Shown: piece by piece, positions 41,420 through 49,474 of the stretch
Layout: every line of letters starts with the position of its first letter
How positions within the stretch are numbered: position 1 is the stretch's first letter
From: Nocardioides turkmenicus
GTDB taxonomy: Bacteria; Actinomycetota; Actinomycetes; Propionibacteriales; Nocardioidaceae
Reading direction: 5' to 3'
Assembly: GCF_011045035.1 (NCBI RefSeq)
Contig: NZ_JAALAA010000023.1
Coordinates: 1 to 64,000 of the forward strand
Length of the DNA stretch: 64,000 nucleotides
The notes under the pieces: model-generated
What the model was told of the DNA's origin: nothing
What the model saw: only the letters and a program-made list of their open reading frames with translations
Databases searched by the model: none
Position numbers and translations under genes: made by a program

Positions 41420-42220
41420 TCAGGCCTGGTGGATCGAGCCGGCGAACCAGCCGTCCCAGGCAGCCTCCTCGCGAACAGCCGTGCCCGGCTTGGGGGCGTG
41501 CAGCATGATCGCCTGACCGTTCTCCCAGCGCAGGAAGATACCGACGTGGTAGACGGGGCTGCCCCAGAACATCAGGTCGCCGCGCTGGATCTGGTCGTTC
41601 GGGATCGTCGGCAGCGCAGCAGCCTGGTCCCGCGAGACCCGCGGCAGCTCGATGCCGGCGGCACCGAAGGCGTACTGCGTCAGACCGGAACAGTCGAACG
41701 CGCTCGGGCCGGTGGCACCCCAGACGTACGGGTCGCCGATCTGCTCCGAGGCGACGCTGATGGCTCGATCGATCTTGCCCTGCTGGCTCGCGGCGTAGGC
41801 CCTGGCCTCCGCCTCGGCCTTCTTCTTCTCCTCCGCGGCCTTCTTGGCGGCGATCGCCGCCTTGCGCTTCGCCTCGGCTGCCTTGCGGGCCGCCTCGGCC
41901 TTGCGCTGCTGCACCTCGACAGCCCTCTCGAGCTGCTTGATGTCGGTGAGCATCGCTGCGGGGGTGGCCGAGGCCTCCAGGGTCGGAGCCTCCACCACCT
42001 TGGCCACCTCGAGAGCAGGCTCGTGGGAGACCGGAGCCGCGTTGGCGGCGGGCACCGCCACCAAGGCTCCGGCGGCGATGCCGCTGGCGAGGGTGATACG
42101 GCCGGCAAGCCTGCCGTGGCCGGAGAGGGATCCTGCGATCGTCCGGACGATCGAGACATTCGGCGCCCGGAACGGGCGCGGCGTGCCTCGATGGGCAGGA
42201 CGCGATACGGACTTGGACAT
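41420..42220 (-). CDS. NlpC/P60 family peptidoglycan hydrolase
   Basis: A 266-residue secreted endopeptidase. A long N-terminal region with a signal segment (about 35-62) leads into an Ala/Lys/Glu-rich coiled coil (95-145). The NlpC/P60 domain has Cys177 in FDCSGL, His225 in VYHVGIF and His241 in MLHAPKPG. It probably cuts D-Glu/meso-DAP links in peptidoglycan. ATG 42220 has GGAAGGAA eight bases upstream. A c-di-AMP riboswitch lies in its leader, as for many actinobacterial wall hydrolases. Confidence 0.92.
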   Translation of the reverse strand: MSKSVSRPAHRGTPRPFRAPNVSIVRTIAGSLSGHGRLAGRITLASGIAAGALVAVPAANAAPVSHEPALEVAKVVEAPTLEASATPAAMLTDIKQLERAVEVQQRKAEAARKAAEAKRKAAIAAKKAAEEKKKAEAEARAYAASQQGKIDRAISVASEQIGDPYVWGATGPSAFDCSGLTQYAFGAAGIELPRVSRDQAAALPTIPNDQIQRGDLMFWGSPVYHVGIFLRWENGQAIMLHAPKPGTAVREEAAWDGWFAGSIHQA

Positions 42221-42229
42221 GCGTGAGTT

Positions 42230-42355
42230 CCTTCCCACGCCTGCGAGGTGAGCTGTCGGGTTCGGGCCAGAAGGTTGCCCGGCCATCGTTGATGGCTTCA
42301 CCCCAAGCGACCGTCCGAGTTAGTCGCGTGGAACTTGGGTCCCCCGCTCCTGTCC
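42230..42355 (-). promoter_or_regulatory. c-di-AMP (ydaO/yuaA-type) riboswitch
   Basis: The leader of the NlpC/P60 gene reads, on the minus strand, GGAGCGGGGGACCCAAG near 42350, GGTCGCTTGGGGTGAAGCC near 42305, GGGCAACCTTCTGGCCCGAA near 42265 and CCCGACAGCTCACCTCGCAG near 42240. These are the conserved blocks of the ydaO-yuaA riboswitch in order. It ends about ten bases before the ATG region. Bound c-di-AMP is known to switch such genes off. Confidence 0.9.
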
Positions 42356-42634
42356 CATTCGTACTGCTGAGTGTGAGGGTAAAGGGGGGTTGAGTAGTCG
42401 GGGCCGGCGTCCGGAGGGACAGGATTCGGCGTGTACCGGGGCCGGTCGTGCGGTCTGCACGGCTCAACCAAGGTGACATGCGATCTGAAACTGATCCAAT
42501 CCGGAATTCGCGGACGTCAAGCACATTCCGCGTGCTCACGCGTTTTTTTACCGTCGTTTGTGAGTCATCTCACGCGGTGAACGGCAGTGCGACCCCGTGT
42601 TGAACTTGCGGTTACACCCCGGCTTCGGCTGTGC

Positions 42635-43315
42635 CTACTCTCCGGCTTCCAGCCGGAACCCGACTCCGCGGACCGCGACGACCTTCTCCTGCACACCGGC
42701 CGCCTCGAGCTTCTGGCGCAGTCGACCGACGGTGACGTCGAGGGTCTTGGTCGACCCGTACCAGTTCTCGTCCCAGACCTCGGCCATCAGCCGGTCACGG
42801 GAGACCACCTTGTCGCGGGAGGCGGCGAGGACCGCCAGGAGCGCGAACTCCTTGCCGGTCAGCGTCACCTCGCGGTCGCCCGCGTAGACCCGGTGGGCGG
42901 CGACGTCGATGCGCAGGGCGTCGTCGTCGGTGCCGGGCTCGACCGGACCCGAGCGGCGCAGCAGGGCGCGGACCCGCGCCTGCAGGACGGCCAGCGCGAA
43001 CGGCTTGGCCAGGTAGTCGTCGGCGCCGGCGTCGAGGCCGACCACCAGGTCGATCTCGGCGTCACGGGCGGTGAGGATCATGATCCCGCCCTCGTAGCCG
43101 TTGTCACGCGCGGCCTTGCAGACCTCGAGCCCGTCCATGTCAGGCAGGCCGAGGTCGAGCAGCACGAGCTCGGCCTCATAGGGCGGCGCGAGCAGCTCCA
43201 GCGCCTTCTTGCCGGAGTCGACCCAGGTGACGTCATAACCCTCTCGCTGGAGCGTGCGCACCAGCGGGGCGGCGATGTCCTCTTGGTCTTCTACGACGAG
43301 CACGGAGTTAGACAT
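42635..43315 (-). CDS. response regulator, OmpR/PhoB family (orphan)
   Basis: A 226-residue regulator. The receiver has the Glu-Asp pair in VVEDQED, a phospho-acceptor Asp near residue 54 in LVLLDLGLPDMDG, and Lys in YLAKPF. The winged-helix domain has LTGKEFALLAVLAASRDKVV and TLDVTVGRLRQKLE. No histidine kinase gene is adjacent, so the partner is unlinked or absent. The 320 bases between it and the riboswitch (42356-42634) hold no gene I can see. Confidence 0.92.
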   Translation of the reverse strand: MSNSVLVVEDQEDIAAPLVRTLQREGYDVTWVDSGKKALELLAPPYEAELVLLDLGLPDMDGLEVCKAARDNGYEGGIMILTARDAEIDLVVGLDAGADDYLAKPFALAVLQARVRALLRRSGPVEPGTDDDALRIDVAAHRVYAGDREVTLTGKEFALLAVLAASRDKVVSRDRLMAEVWDENWYGSTKTLDVTVGRLRQKLEAAGVQEKVVAVRGVGFRLEAGE

Positions 43316-43329
43316 GAGGAGAACAATAG

Positions 43330-44247
43330 TTAGGGCCCTGTAGCCCTTGTGAAGAGATCCCCCGATTCTGATAGCCGCGTGATCACATCGTTAGGTCCGA
43401 GCTGGTCGATCGCGAGCGGATCCTCGGCCCCCTCCTCGACCTCGTCCCAGCTGACCGGGGCCGCGACCTTCGGGATCTCCTTGCCGCGCAGCGAGTAGGG
43501 ACAGATGGTCGTCTTCGACCCCGAGTTCTGTGACCAGTCCAGGAAAACCTTGCCTGACCTGCGGCTTTTGGTCATCGTCGCGGTCACCTTGGTCGGGTGC
43601 TGCTTCTGGAGCTGCTCGGCGATCTCCTTGGCCAGCGCCGTGGCGACGTCCGGCTCGACGGCCTCGGGCAGGGCGGCGTACAGGTGCACGCCCTTGCTGC
43701 CGCTGAGCACCGGCGCCGCGGTGAGCCCCCGCTCGCCGAGCGCCTCGCGCACCAGCAGCGCTACCTGGCAGCACTCCTGGAGGCCGGCCGGCTCGCCCGG
43801 GTCGAGGTCGATCACGATCCGGTCGGCCCCGGCCGGGGTGCCGTCCTCGCCGACCGTCCACTGGTGGACGTGCAGCTCCAGCGCCGAGAGGTTGGCCGCC
43901 CAGGTCAGCGCCGCGAGGCTGTCGAGGATGGGGAAGGTGAGGGTGCCCTCCTTGCCGTCGGCCGTGCGTGAGCCGGTGGTCGGGACGGTGACGGTGCGGA
44001 CCCAGCTCGGTGTGCCGGCCGGAGCGTTCTTCTCGAAGAAGGACATGTCGCCGACCCCGTGCGGCCAGCGGATCCGCGTGACCGCCCGGTCCCGGAGCTG
44101 CGGCAGCAGGGCCGGCGCGATCTGGGCGTAGTAGTTGAGCACCTCCCCCTTCGTCATGCCGGTGCGCGGGTAGAGGACCTTGCTGAGGCTGGTCAGGGTC
44201 AGCACCCTGTCGTCGACCTCGACGCGTACCTCTTCTCGTTCGACCAT
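43330..44247 (-). CDS. ligD: LigD polymerase/primase domain protein
   Basis: A 305-residue NHEJ polymerase (AEP superfamily). SKVLYPRTGMTKGEVLNYY near residue 20, the metal-binding IDLDPGE near residue 146 and SGSKGVHLY near residue 183 are family motifs. It fills and extends DNA ends during non-homologous end joining, preferring ribonucleotides. ATG 44247 overlaps the ligase stop by one base (TGATG). Polymerase and ligase are separate proteins here; no 3'-phosphoesterase domain is present in either. Confidence 0.92.
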   Translation of the reverse strand: MVEREEVRVEVDDRVLTLTSLSKVLYPRTGMTKGEVLNYYAQIAPALLPQLRDRAVTRIRWPHGVGDMSFFEKNAPAGTPSWVRTVTVPTTGSRTADGKEGTLTFPILDSLAALTWAANLSALELHVHQWTVGEDGTPAGADRIVIDLDPGEPAGLQECCQVALLVREALGERGLTAAPVLSGSKGVHLYAALPEAVEPDVATALAKEIAEQLQKQHPTKVTATMTKSRRSGKVFLDWSQNSGSKTTICPYSLRGKEIPKVAAPVSWDEVEEGAEDPLAIDQLGPNDVITRLSESGDLFTRATGP

Positions 44248-45227
44248 CACAGATCCTCCGGCTCGATGTCCTCGCGGATGCCGATGAAGCTCGGCTGCCG
44301 CAGCCGACCCTTGTAGGTCGGCGCGGCGACGGGGGTGCCGTGGGTCTCCACCTCGACCACGAGGAGCGGCTCGACCCAGTGGGTGCCGCGGGCGTCGAGG
44401 GCCGGCACTCCCCCGTCGGGGTCGACGTCCGGACCGGCGAAGGGGCTCTTCGCGGTCTCCCGGAGCAGTTCCGCGATCCGCCGGGCCTGCTTGGCGCCGA
44501 TGCCGCTGCCGACCCGCCCCCGGTAGACCAGCCCGTCGGGCGTCGGCTGCCCGACGAGCACCGCGCCGAGGCGCTCGGTGCCGCCCTCGGTGCCCGTCTC
44601 CGGCCGCCAGCCGCCGACCACCAGCGAGGCCCGGTAGCGGTGGGCCAGCTTCACCCAGTCCCGGCTCCGCTCGCCGGGCCGGTAGCGGCTGACCCGCCGC
44701 TTCGACACGATCCCCTCGAGCCCCTGCGCCTTCGTCACCTCGTGGAGCATCCGACCGTCGTCATACGTCCCCGGCACCTGCCACGACCCCAGGTCGCCCT
44801 CGGCCTGGACCGCCTCCAGGATCCTGCGGCGTTCCGTCCACGGCTCCTCGATCAGCAGCCGCCCGTCGAGACGTAGAAGATCGAAGACCATGTACGTCGC
44901 CGGGATCCGCTCCGCGAACCTGGCCGCCCGGCGGACGTCGCGGTTGTGCATCCGGTCCATCAGTACCCGGAAGTCGGGCAGTCCGGCGTCGTTGAGCGCG
45001 ATCACCTCCCCGTCGACGAGCACGTCGCGCTCGGGGCCGGTCGCGATCTCGGGCCAGGCGGGGGTGGCGTCGTTGTCGTTGCGCGTGGTCAGTCGGGTCT
45101 GCGTACGTCCTGAGGGGCTGTCGCCGAGGAGGCGGATGCCGTCCCACTTGACCTCGTGGACCCACTCCTCCCCCGGTGGCACGTGGCTGCCGGGCGTAGC
45201 CAGCATGGGACGCAGCATCGAGCGCAT
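44247..45227 (-). CDS. ligD: ATP-dependent DNA ligase (LigD ligase domain)
   Basis: A 326-residue ATP-dependent ligase. The adenylated lysine is in EVKWDGIR near residue 29, DGEVIAL is motif III, and GLEGIVSKRRVSRYRPG contains motif IV/V residues; an OB-fold follows. ATG 45227 is chosen; ATG 45245 would add six residues. It seals ends held by Ku, encoded divergently 121 bases away. The polymerase gene follows with a one-base overlap. Confidence 0.92.
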   Translation of the reverse strand: MRSMLRPMLATPGSHVPPGEEWVHEVKWDGIRLLGDSPSGRTQTRLTTRNDNDATPAWPEIATGPERDVLVDGEVIALNDAGLPDFRVLMDRMHNRDVRRAARFAERIPATYMVFDLLRLDGRLLIEEPWTERRRILEAVQAEGDLGSWQVPGTYDDGRMLHEVTKAQGLEGIVSKRRVSRYRPGERSRDWVKLAHRYRASLVVGGWRPETGTEGGTERLGAVLVGQPTPDGLVYRGRVGSGIGAKQARRIAELLRETAKSPFAGPDVDPDGGVPALDARGTHWVEPLLVVEVETHGTPVAAPTYKGRLRQPSFIGIREDIEPEDL

Positions 45228-45348
45228 GGACCCATCTTGCTTCATGTCGCGCACGTGCGTGGCGGCTCTGACGTGGGTGAATGGGGTACCGGTATCGGCA
45301 GATAAAACAGATACTTGGTGAGTTCCTACCGACTGACGAGGGGTCCGC

Positions 45349-46200
45349 ATGCGTGCGATCTGGAAGGGCGCTGTCTCGTTCGGGCTGGTCAGCGTGCCTG
45401 TGAAGCTCTACTCCGCGACGGAGTCCCACGACGTCTCGTTCCGTCAGGTCCACCAGGCCGACGGCGGCCGGATCCGCTACCAGCGGATCTGCTCGATCGA
45501 CGGCGAGGAGGTGCCCTACTCCGAGATCGCGAAGGGCTACGAGACCGAGGACGGCGAGATGGTCGTGCTCACCGACGACGACTTCGCCAACCTGCCGACG
45601 ACGTCCTCGCGCGAGATCGCGGTGGAGAAGTTCGTGCCGAGCGACCAGATCGACCCGATGCTCTTCGAGAAGAGCTACTACCTGGAGCCGGAGAACACCG
45701 GGATCAAGCCCTACGCGCTGCTGCGCCAGGCGCTGCTGGAGGCCGACCGGGTCGCGCTGGTGACCGTCGCGCTGCGCCAGCGCACGACTGTCGCGGCGCT
45801 GCGGGTGCGGCCGACCGACAACGGCGACGTGATCGTGCTGCAGACGATGATGTGGCCCGACGAGATCCGGGTGCCCGACTTCAAGGTCGAGGCGGGCGAG
45901 ATCAAGGACTCCGAGATCAAGATGGCCAACATGCTCGTCGAGACGCTCGCGGGCGACTTCCACCCCGAGGAGTTCTCCGATGACTACGCCGAAGCCGTCG
46001 AGGAGATGGTGAAGGCCAAGATCGAGGGTGGCGAGGTCGAGCGCACGCCCACCTCCACGAAGACCTCCGGCGAGGTCGTCGACCTGCTCGCCGCCCTGCA
46101 GCGCTCGGTCGCCGCGGCGAAGAAGTCGCGCGGCGAGGAGGTCCCCGAGGAGGCCGAGGAGCACGACGAGAAGAAGACGAAGAAGTCGAAGGCTTCTTAG
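45349..46200 (+). CDS. ku: non-homologous end joining protein Ku
   Basis: A 283-residue prokaryotic Ku. MRAIWKGAVSFGLVSVPVKLY is the diagnostic start (20 of these residues are near invariant), and FHPEEFSDDYAEAVEEMVKAK ends the core. The Lys/Glu-rich C-terminal tail (from about 255) matches the extended tails that help recruit LigD and bind DNA. It is divergent from the ligase-polymerase pair, so the complete end-joining set sits in 2.9 kb. Confidence 0.95.
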   Translation: MRAIWKGAVSFGLVSVPVKLYSATESHDVSFRQVHQADGGRIRYQRICSIDGEEVPYSEIAKGYETEDGEMVVLTDDDFANLPTTSSREIAVEKFVPSDQIDPMLFEKSYYLEPENTGIKPYALLRQALLEADRVALVTVALRQRTTVAALRVRPTDNGDVIVLQTMMWPDEIRVPDFKVEAGEIKDSEIKMANMLVETLAGDFHPEEFSDDYAEAVEEMVKAKIEGGEVERTPTSTKTSGEVVDLLAALQRSVAAAKKSRGEEVPEEAEEHDEKKTKKSKAS

Positions 46201-46242
46201 AACGACCGGCGGCAACACGTACCGAAATCTCTGGTGCGGGCA

Positions 46243-46275
46243 TGTCGAAAGCGGCAGGCTCTCCTCGACGCGTAG
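46243..46275 (+). promoter_or_regulatory. ECF42-type promoter upstream of the YCII gene
   Basis: TGTCGA (46243-46248), a 17-base spacer, then CGACGCGTAG (46266-46275). It lies 47 bases before the YCII start and is nearly identical to the element at 47923-47955. TGTCGA with a CGAC/CGTC -10 is the pattern known for ECF42 sigma factors. Confidence 0.75.
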
Positions 46276-46321
46276 GCGACGGCGCGCAACGGACGCGTCG
46301 CCGACCCGCAAGGAGAAGCAG

Positions 46322-46681
46322 ATGCGCTACATGATGTTCGTGAAGATGGACCCGAACGCGGGACCGCCCCCGGCGGCGCTGATCGAGGCGGTCGAGGGCG
46401 AGATCAAGCAGCAGTACGCCGACGGCGTACTGCTCGACGCCGACGGGCTCGGTCCGGCGGTGGAGATCCGGCTGACCGCCGGAGAGGTGACCCACGTCGA
46501 CGGCCCGTTCGCCGAGGCCAAGGAGGTCGCCGGCGGGTTCTCGCTATTCGAGGTCCGCTCGCACGACGAGGCCGTCGAGCTCGGCCGCCGGATGATCCAG
46601 CTCCACGAGGAGCTCTGGCCCGGGCAGGACGTGACCGTGGAGATGCGGCCGCTGGTCGGCCCACCGCCCCCGGCTGAATGA
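46322..46681 (+). CDS. YCII/DGPF domain protein
   Basis: A 119-residue YCII-related protein starting MRYMMFVKMDP. It carries the DGPFAEAKEVAGGF segment that gives the DGPF family its name. Genes of this type sit next to ECF42 sigma genes and are transcribed by them; here the sigma gene follows with a 4-base ATGA overlap. AAGGAG lies eight bases before the ATG. Its biochemical function is unknown. Confidence 0.92.
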   Translation: MRYMMFVKMDPNAGPPPAALIEAVEGEIKQQYADGVLLDADGLGPAVEIRLTAGEVTHVDGPFAEAKEVAGGFSLFEVRSHDEAVELGRRMIQLHEELWPGQDVTVEMRPLVGPPPPAE

Positions 46682-47955
46682 GCGCCACCACCACCGACGA
46701 GGCGATCGTCGCGGTCTGGCGCAACGAGTCGGTACGTCTCCTCGCCGGTCTGGCACGGATGACGCACGACCTCGACCTGGCCGAGGACCTCGCCCAGGAT
46801 GCCCTCGTCGCAGCCCTGGAGCAGTGGCCGCGCGAGGGCATCCCGCGCAACCCCGGCGCCTGGCTGATGTCGATCGCGAAGCGGCGCGCGATCGACGGGT
46901 TCCGCCGCGACGAGGTGCTGCGCCGCAAGGTGGCGCTGCTCGGACACGAACTGGAGGAGGGTGAGATGCCTGACCTGGCTGCTGCGGTCGACCACATCGA
47001 GGACGACGTGCTCCGGCTGATGTTCCTCTCCTGCCACCCGGTGCTGGCGCCCGATTCCCGGACGGTGCTGACGCTGCGGCTCGTCGGCGGGCTGACGACC
47101 GCCGAGATCGCCCGGGCCTACTTCGCCAAGGAGTCGGCCGTCGGGCAGCGGATCTCACGGGCGAAGCGCACCCTGGCCGAGGTCGGGGCGTCGTTCGAGC
47201 TCCCGGTCGGCGAGGAGCGGGCGGCGCGTATGCGCGAGGTGATGCAGACGATCTATCTGGTCTTCAACGAGGGCTACTCGGCGACGTCGGGGCCGTCGTG
47301 GACCCGCCCCGAGCTGTGCCTGGAGGGGATGCGGCTGGCCCGGATGCTGGCCGCGCTCGCCCCGGGCGACCCCGAGGCGCAGGCGCTGCAGGGGCTGCTG
47401 GAGATCCAGGGGTCGCGGCTCGCGGCCCGGGCCGACGCCGACGGTCACCCGGTGCTGCTCGAGGACCAGGACCGCACCCGTTGGGACCAGCTGCTGCTGC
47501 GTCGCGGCCTGGCTGCGGTCGACCGCGCCACCGCGCTGGCCTCCTCCGGCACCCCCGGCGGCAGCTATCTGGTGCAGGCGATGATCGCCGCCTGCCACGG
47601 GCGCGCCCGTCGAGCCGAGGACACCGACTGGGCCGAGATCGCCCGGCTCTACGATCTCCTCGCCTCGGGTGCTCCGGGCGCCGTCATCGAGGTCAACCGC
47701 GCAGTGGCGCACGGGCGCGCCTTCGGTCCCGACGCCGGGCTGGCGATCCTCGCGGCACTCCCCGACGGAGCCCTTGCGGGGTCGCACCTGCCTGCCGGCG
47801 TACGTGGGGATCTGCTGCACCGCGCCGGGCGCCACCGCGAGGCCGCCGCGGCCTTCGACGAGGCCGCCTCGCTGACCACCAACGCGGGAGAACGGGAACT
47901 TCTCGAGAAACGTGCGGCCGCGTGTCGAAGCGACGAGGTCTCGTCCGACGCGTAA
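46678..47955 (+). CDS. ECF42-type RNA polymerase sigma factor
   Basis: A 425-residue sigma factor. Region 2 covers about residues 12-80 (LAEDLAQDALVAALEQWP; RNPGAWLMSIAKRRAID) and region 4 about 115-165 (LRLVGGLTTAEIARAYFAKE). A C-terminal region of about 240 residues, rich in helical repeat-like segments (LLLRRGLAAVDRA, AVIEVNRAVAHGRAFG), is the TPR-like extension of ECF42 factors, which replaces an anti-sigma factor. The stop TAA is embedded in the second ECF42 promoter at 47946-47955. Confidence 0.93.
   Translation: MSATTTDEAIVAVWRNESVRLLAGLARMTHDLDLAEDLAQDALVAALEQWPREGIPRNPGAWLMSIAKRRAIDGFRRDEVLRRKVALLGHELEEGEMPDLAAAVDHIEDDVLRLMFLSCHPVLAPDSRTVLTLRLVGGLTTAEIARAYFAKESAVGQRISRAKRTLAEVGASFELPVGEERAARMREVMQTIYLVFNEGYSATSGPSWTRPELCLEGMRLARMLAALAPGDPEAQALQGLLEIQGSRLAARADADGHPVLLEDQDRTRWDQLLLRRGLAAVDRATALASSGTPGGSYLVQAMIAACHGRARRAEDTDWAEIARLYDLLASGAPGAVIEVNRAVAHGRAFGPDAGLAILAALPDGALAGSHLPAGVRGDLLHRAGRHREAAAAFDEAASLTTNAGERELLEKRAAACRSDEVSSDA
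47923..47955 (+). promoter_or_regulatory. ECF42-type promoter inside the sigma gene 3' end
   Basis: TGTCGA (47923-47928), 17 bases, CGACGCGTAA (47946-47955). The -10 part includes the sigma stop codon. It lies 32 bases before the hydrolase ATG and would drive that gene separately. Confidence 0.75.
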
Positions 47956-47986
47956 GTATCGACCGGATCTTTCGAGGAGAACAACC

Positions 47987-48802
47987 ATGACCACAACCAC
48001 CACCTCCGCCGACGGCACCACCATCGCCTACGACGTCGCCGGCACCGGCCCGGCGCTCGTCCTGGTGGACGGGGCGATGTGCTACCGCGGCTTCGGGCCG
48101 TCCCAGGACCTGGCCGACGCGCTCTCGGACCGGTTCACGGTCTACCGCTACGACCGCCGTGGCCGGGGTGACAGCACCATCGCCAAGCCCGCTGCCGCCG
48201 GCACCGCGGAGGCGGTCGAGCAGGAGGTCGCCGACCTCGGCGCGGTGATCGAGGCGGCCGGCGGGCACGCCCACCTGCTGGGCCTGAGCTCAGGCGCGTT
48301 CCTCGCGCTGGAGGGTGCGCGAGCGGGGCTGCCGATCGACAAGATCGTCGCCTACGAGGCTCCCCTCATCCTCGACGACACCCACCGTCCCAACGACGCC
48401 GACCTGGCACAGCAGGTCGAGGAGCTGATCGAGAAGGACAAGCGGGCCGCCGCGATCGAACGGTTCATGCGCGTGGTCGGCATGCCGTGGATCGCGATCA
48501 AGATCATGCGCCTGACCCCGGCCTTCAAGAAGCTCACCCCGGTCGCCCACACGCTGACCTACGACCTGGGCATGTGCGTGCCGTTCCAGCAGGGTCGGCC
48601 GCTGCCGAACGGCTACTACAAGAACGTCGCCGTCCCGGTGCTGTCGATGGCGGGCAGCAAGAGCCCGACCTACATGACCAACGCTCAGCAGGCGATCGCC
48701 GCAGCGGTCCCGCAGGGGCGCTACGTCGTGCTCGACGGGCAGGATCACATGGTGAAGGCGGAGGCTCTGGCCCCGGTCGCCACCGAGTTCCTGACCGCCT
48801 GA
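47987..48802 (+). CDS. alpha/beta hydrolase (ECF42 target)
   Basis: A 271-residue alpha/beta hydrolase. LVDGAMCYRGFG is the oxyanion region, GLSSGAFLAL near residue 100 has the nucleophile Ser, and GQDHMV near residue 253 the catalytic His. GAGGAGA lies before the ATG. An ECF42-type promoter sits just upstream, so it probably belongs to the sigma factor's regulon. The substrate is unknown. Confidence 0.9.
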   Translation: MTTTTTSADGTTIAYDVAGTGPALVLVDGAMCYRGFGPSQDLADALSDRFTVYRYDRRGRGDSTIAKPAAAGTAEAVEQEVADLGAVIEAAGGHAHLLGLSSGAFLALEGARAGLPIDKIVAYEAPLILDDTHRPNDADLAQQVEELIEKDKRAAAIERFMRVVGMPWIAIKIMRLTPAFKKLTPVAHTLTYDLGMCVPFQQGRPLPNGYYKNVAVPVLSMAGSKSPTYMTNAQQAIAAAVPQGRYVVLDGQDHMVKAEALAPVATEFLTA

Positions 48803-48835
48803 TCCCTGCTGCGGGGTGCCGCCTATCCTGGCGCC

Positions 48836-49474
48836 ATGGCGCAGCTCTGGGACATCTCCCCACCGGTCCACGCATCCTCGCCGGTCTTCCCCGGCGACCA
48901 CGCGACCGAGGTCGGCTGGACGTTCCGGATCGGTCCCGGCTGCCCGGTCAACGTCGCCGAGATCTCGGTGTCGGCCCACGTCGGCGCCCACGCGGACGCA
49001 CCCCTGCACTTCACCCAGGACGGCACCCCCGCCGGCGAGATGCCGCTGGAGCCGTTCCTCGGCCCGTGCCGGGTGGTCGACGTGACCGGGGTGCGCCCGC
49101 TGGTCACCGTCGATCACGTCGACGTCACCGACCTGCCGCCGCGCGTGCTGTTCCGGACGTACGCCACCCAGCCGACGACCTGGGACGACGACTTCTGCGC
49201 GCTGGACCCCGATCTGATCGAGGTCCTGGCCGCGAACGGGGTGCGGCTGGTCGGCACCGACGCGGCCAGCCTGGACCCGGCCACCTCCAAGGACCTGCCG
49301 GCGCACTTCGCGACCCACCGTCATGACGTACGCATCCTGGAGAACCTACTGCTCGATGACGTGCCGGCGGGCGACTACGAGCTGATCGCGCTCCCTCTCA
49401 AGCTCACCACCGCCGACGCCGCGCCCGTGCGGGCCGTGCTGCGTGCGATTCCCACCCAGGAAGGTGCCGGATGA
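48836..49474 (+). CDS. kynB: kynurenine formamidase
   Basis: A 212-residue metal-dependent cyclase-family hydrolase that converts N-formylkynurenine to kynurenine. The metal motif HVGAHADAPLHF (His-x-Gly-x-His-x-Asp) is at about residues 45-56. TDAASLDP and a C-terminal ELIALPLKL are typical of KynB. It starts the kynBUA operon; its stop overlaps the kynU ATG. Confidence 0.94.
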   Translation: MAQLWDISPPVHASSPVFPGDHATEVGWTFRIGPGCPVNVAEISVSAHVGAHADAPLHFTQDGTPAGEMPLEPFLGPCRVVDVTGVRPLVTVDHVDVTDLPPRVLFRTYATQPTTWDDDFCALDPDLIEVLAANGVRLVGTDAASLDPATSKDLPAHFATHRHDVRILENLLLDDVPAGDYELIALPLKLTTADAAPVRAVLRAIPTQEGAG

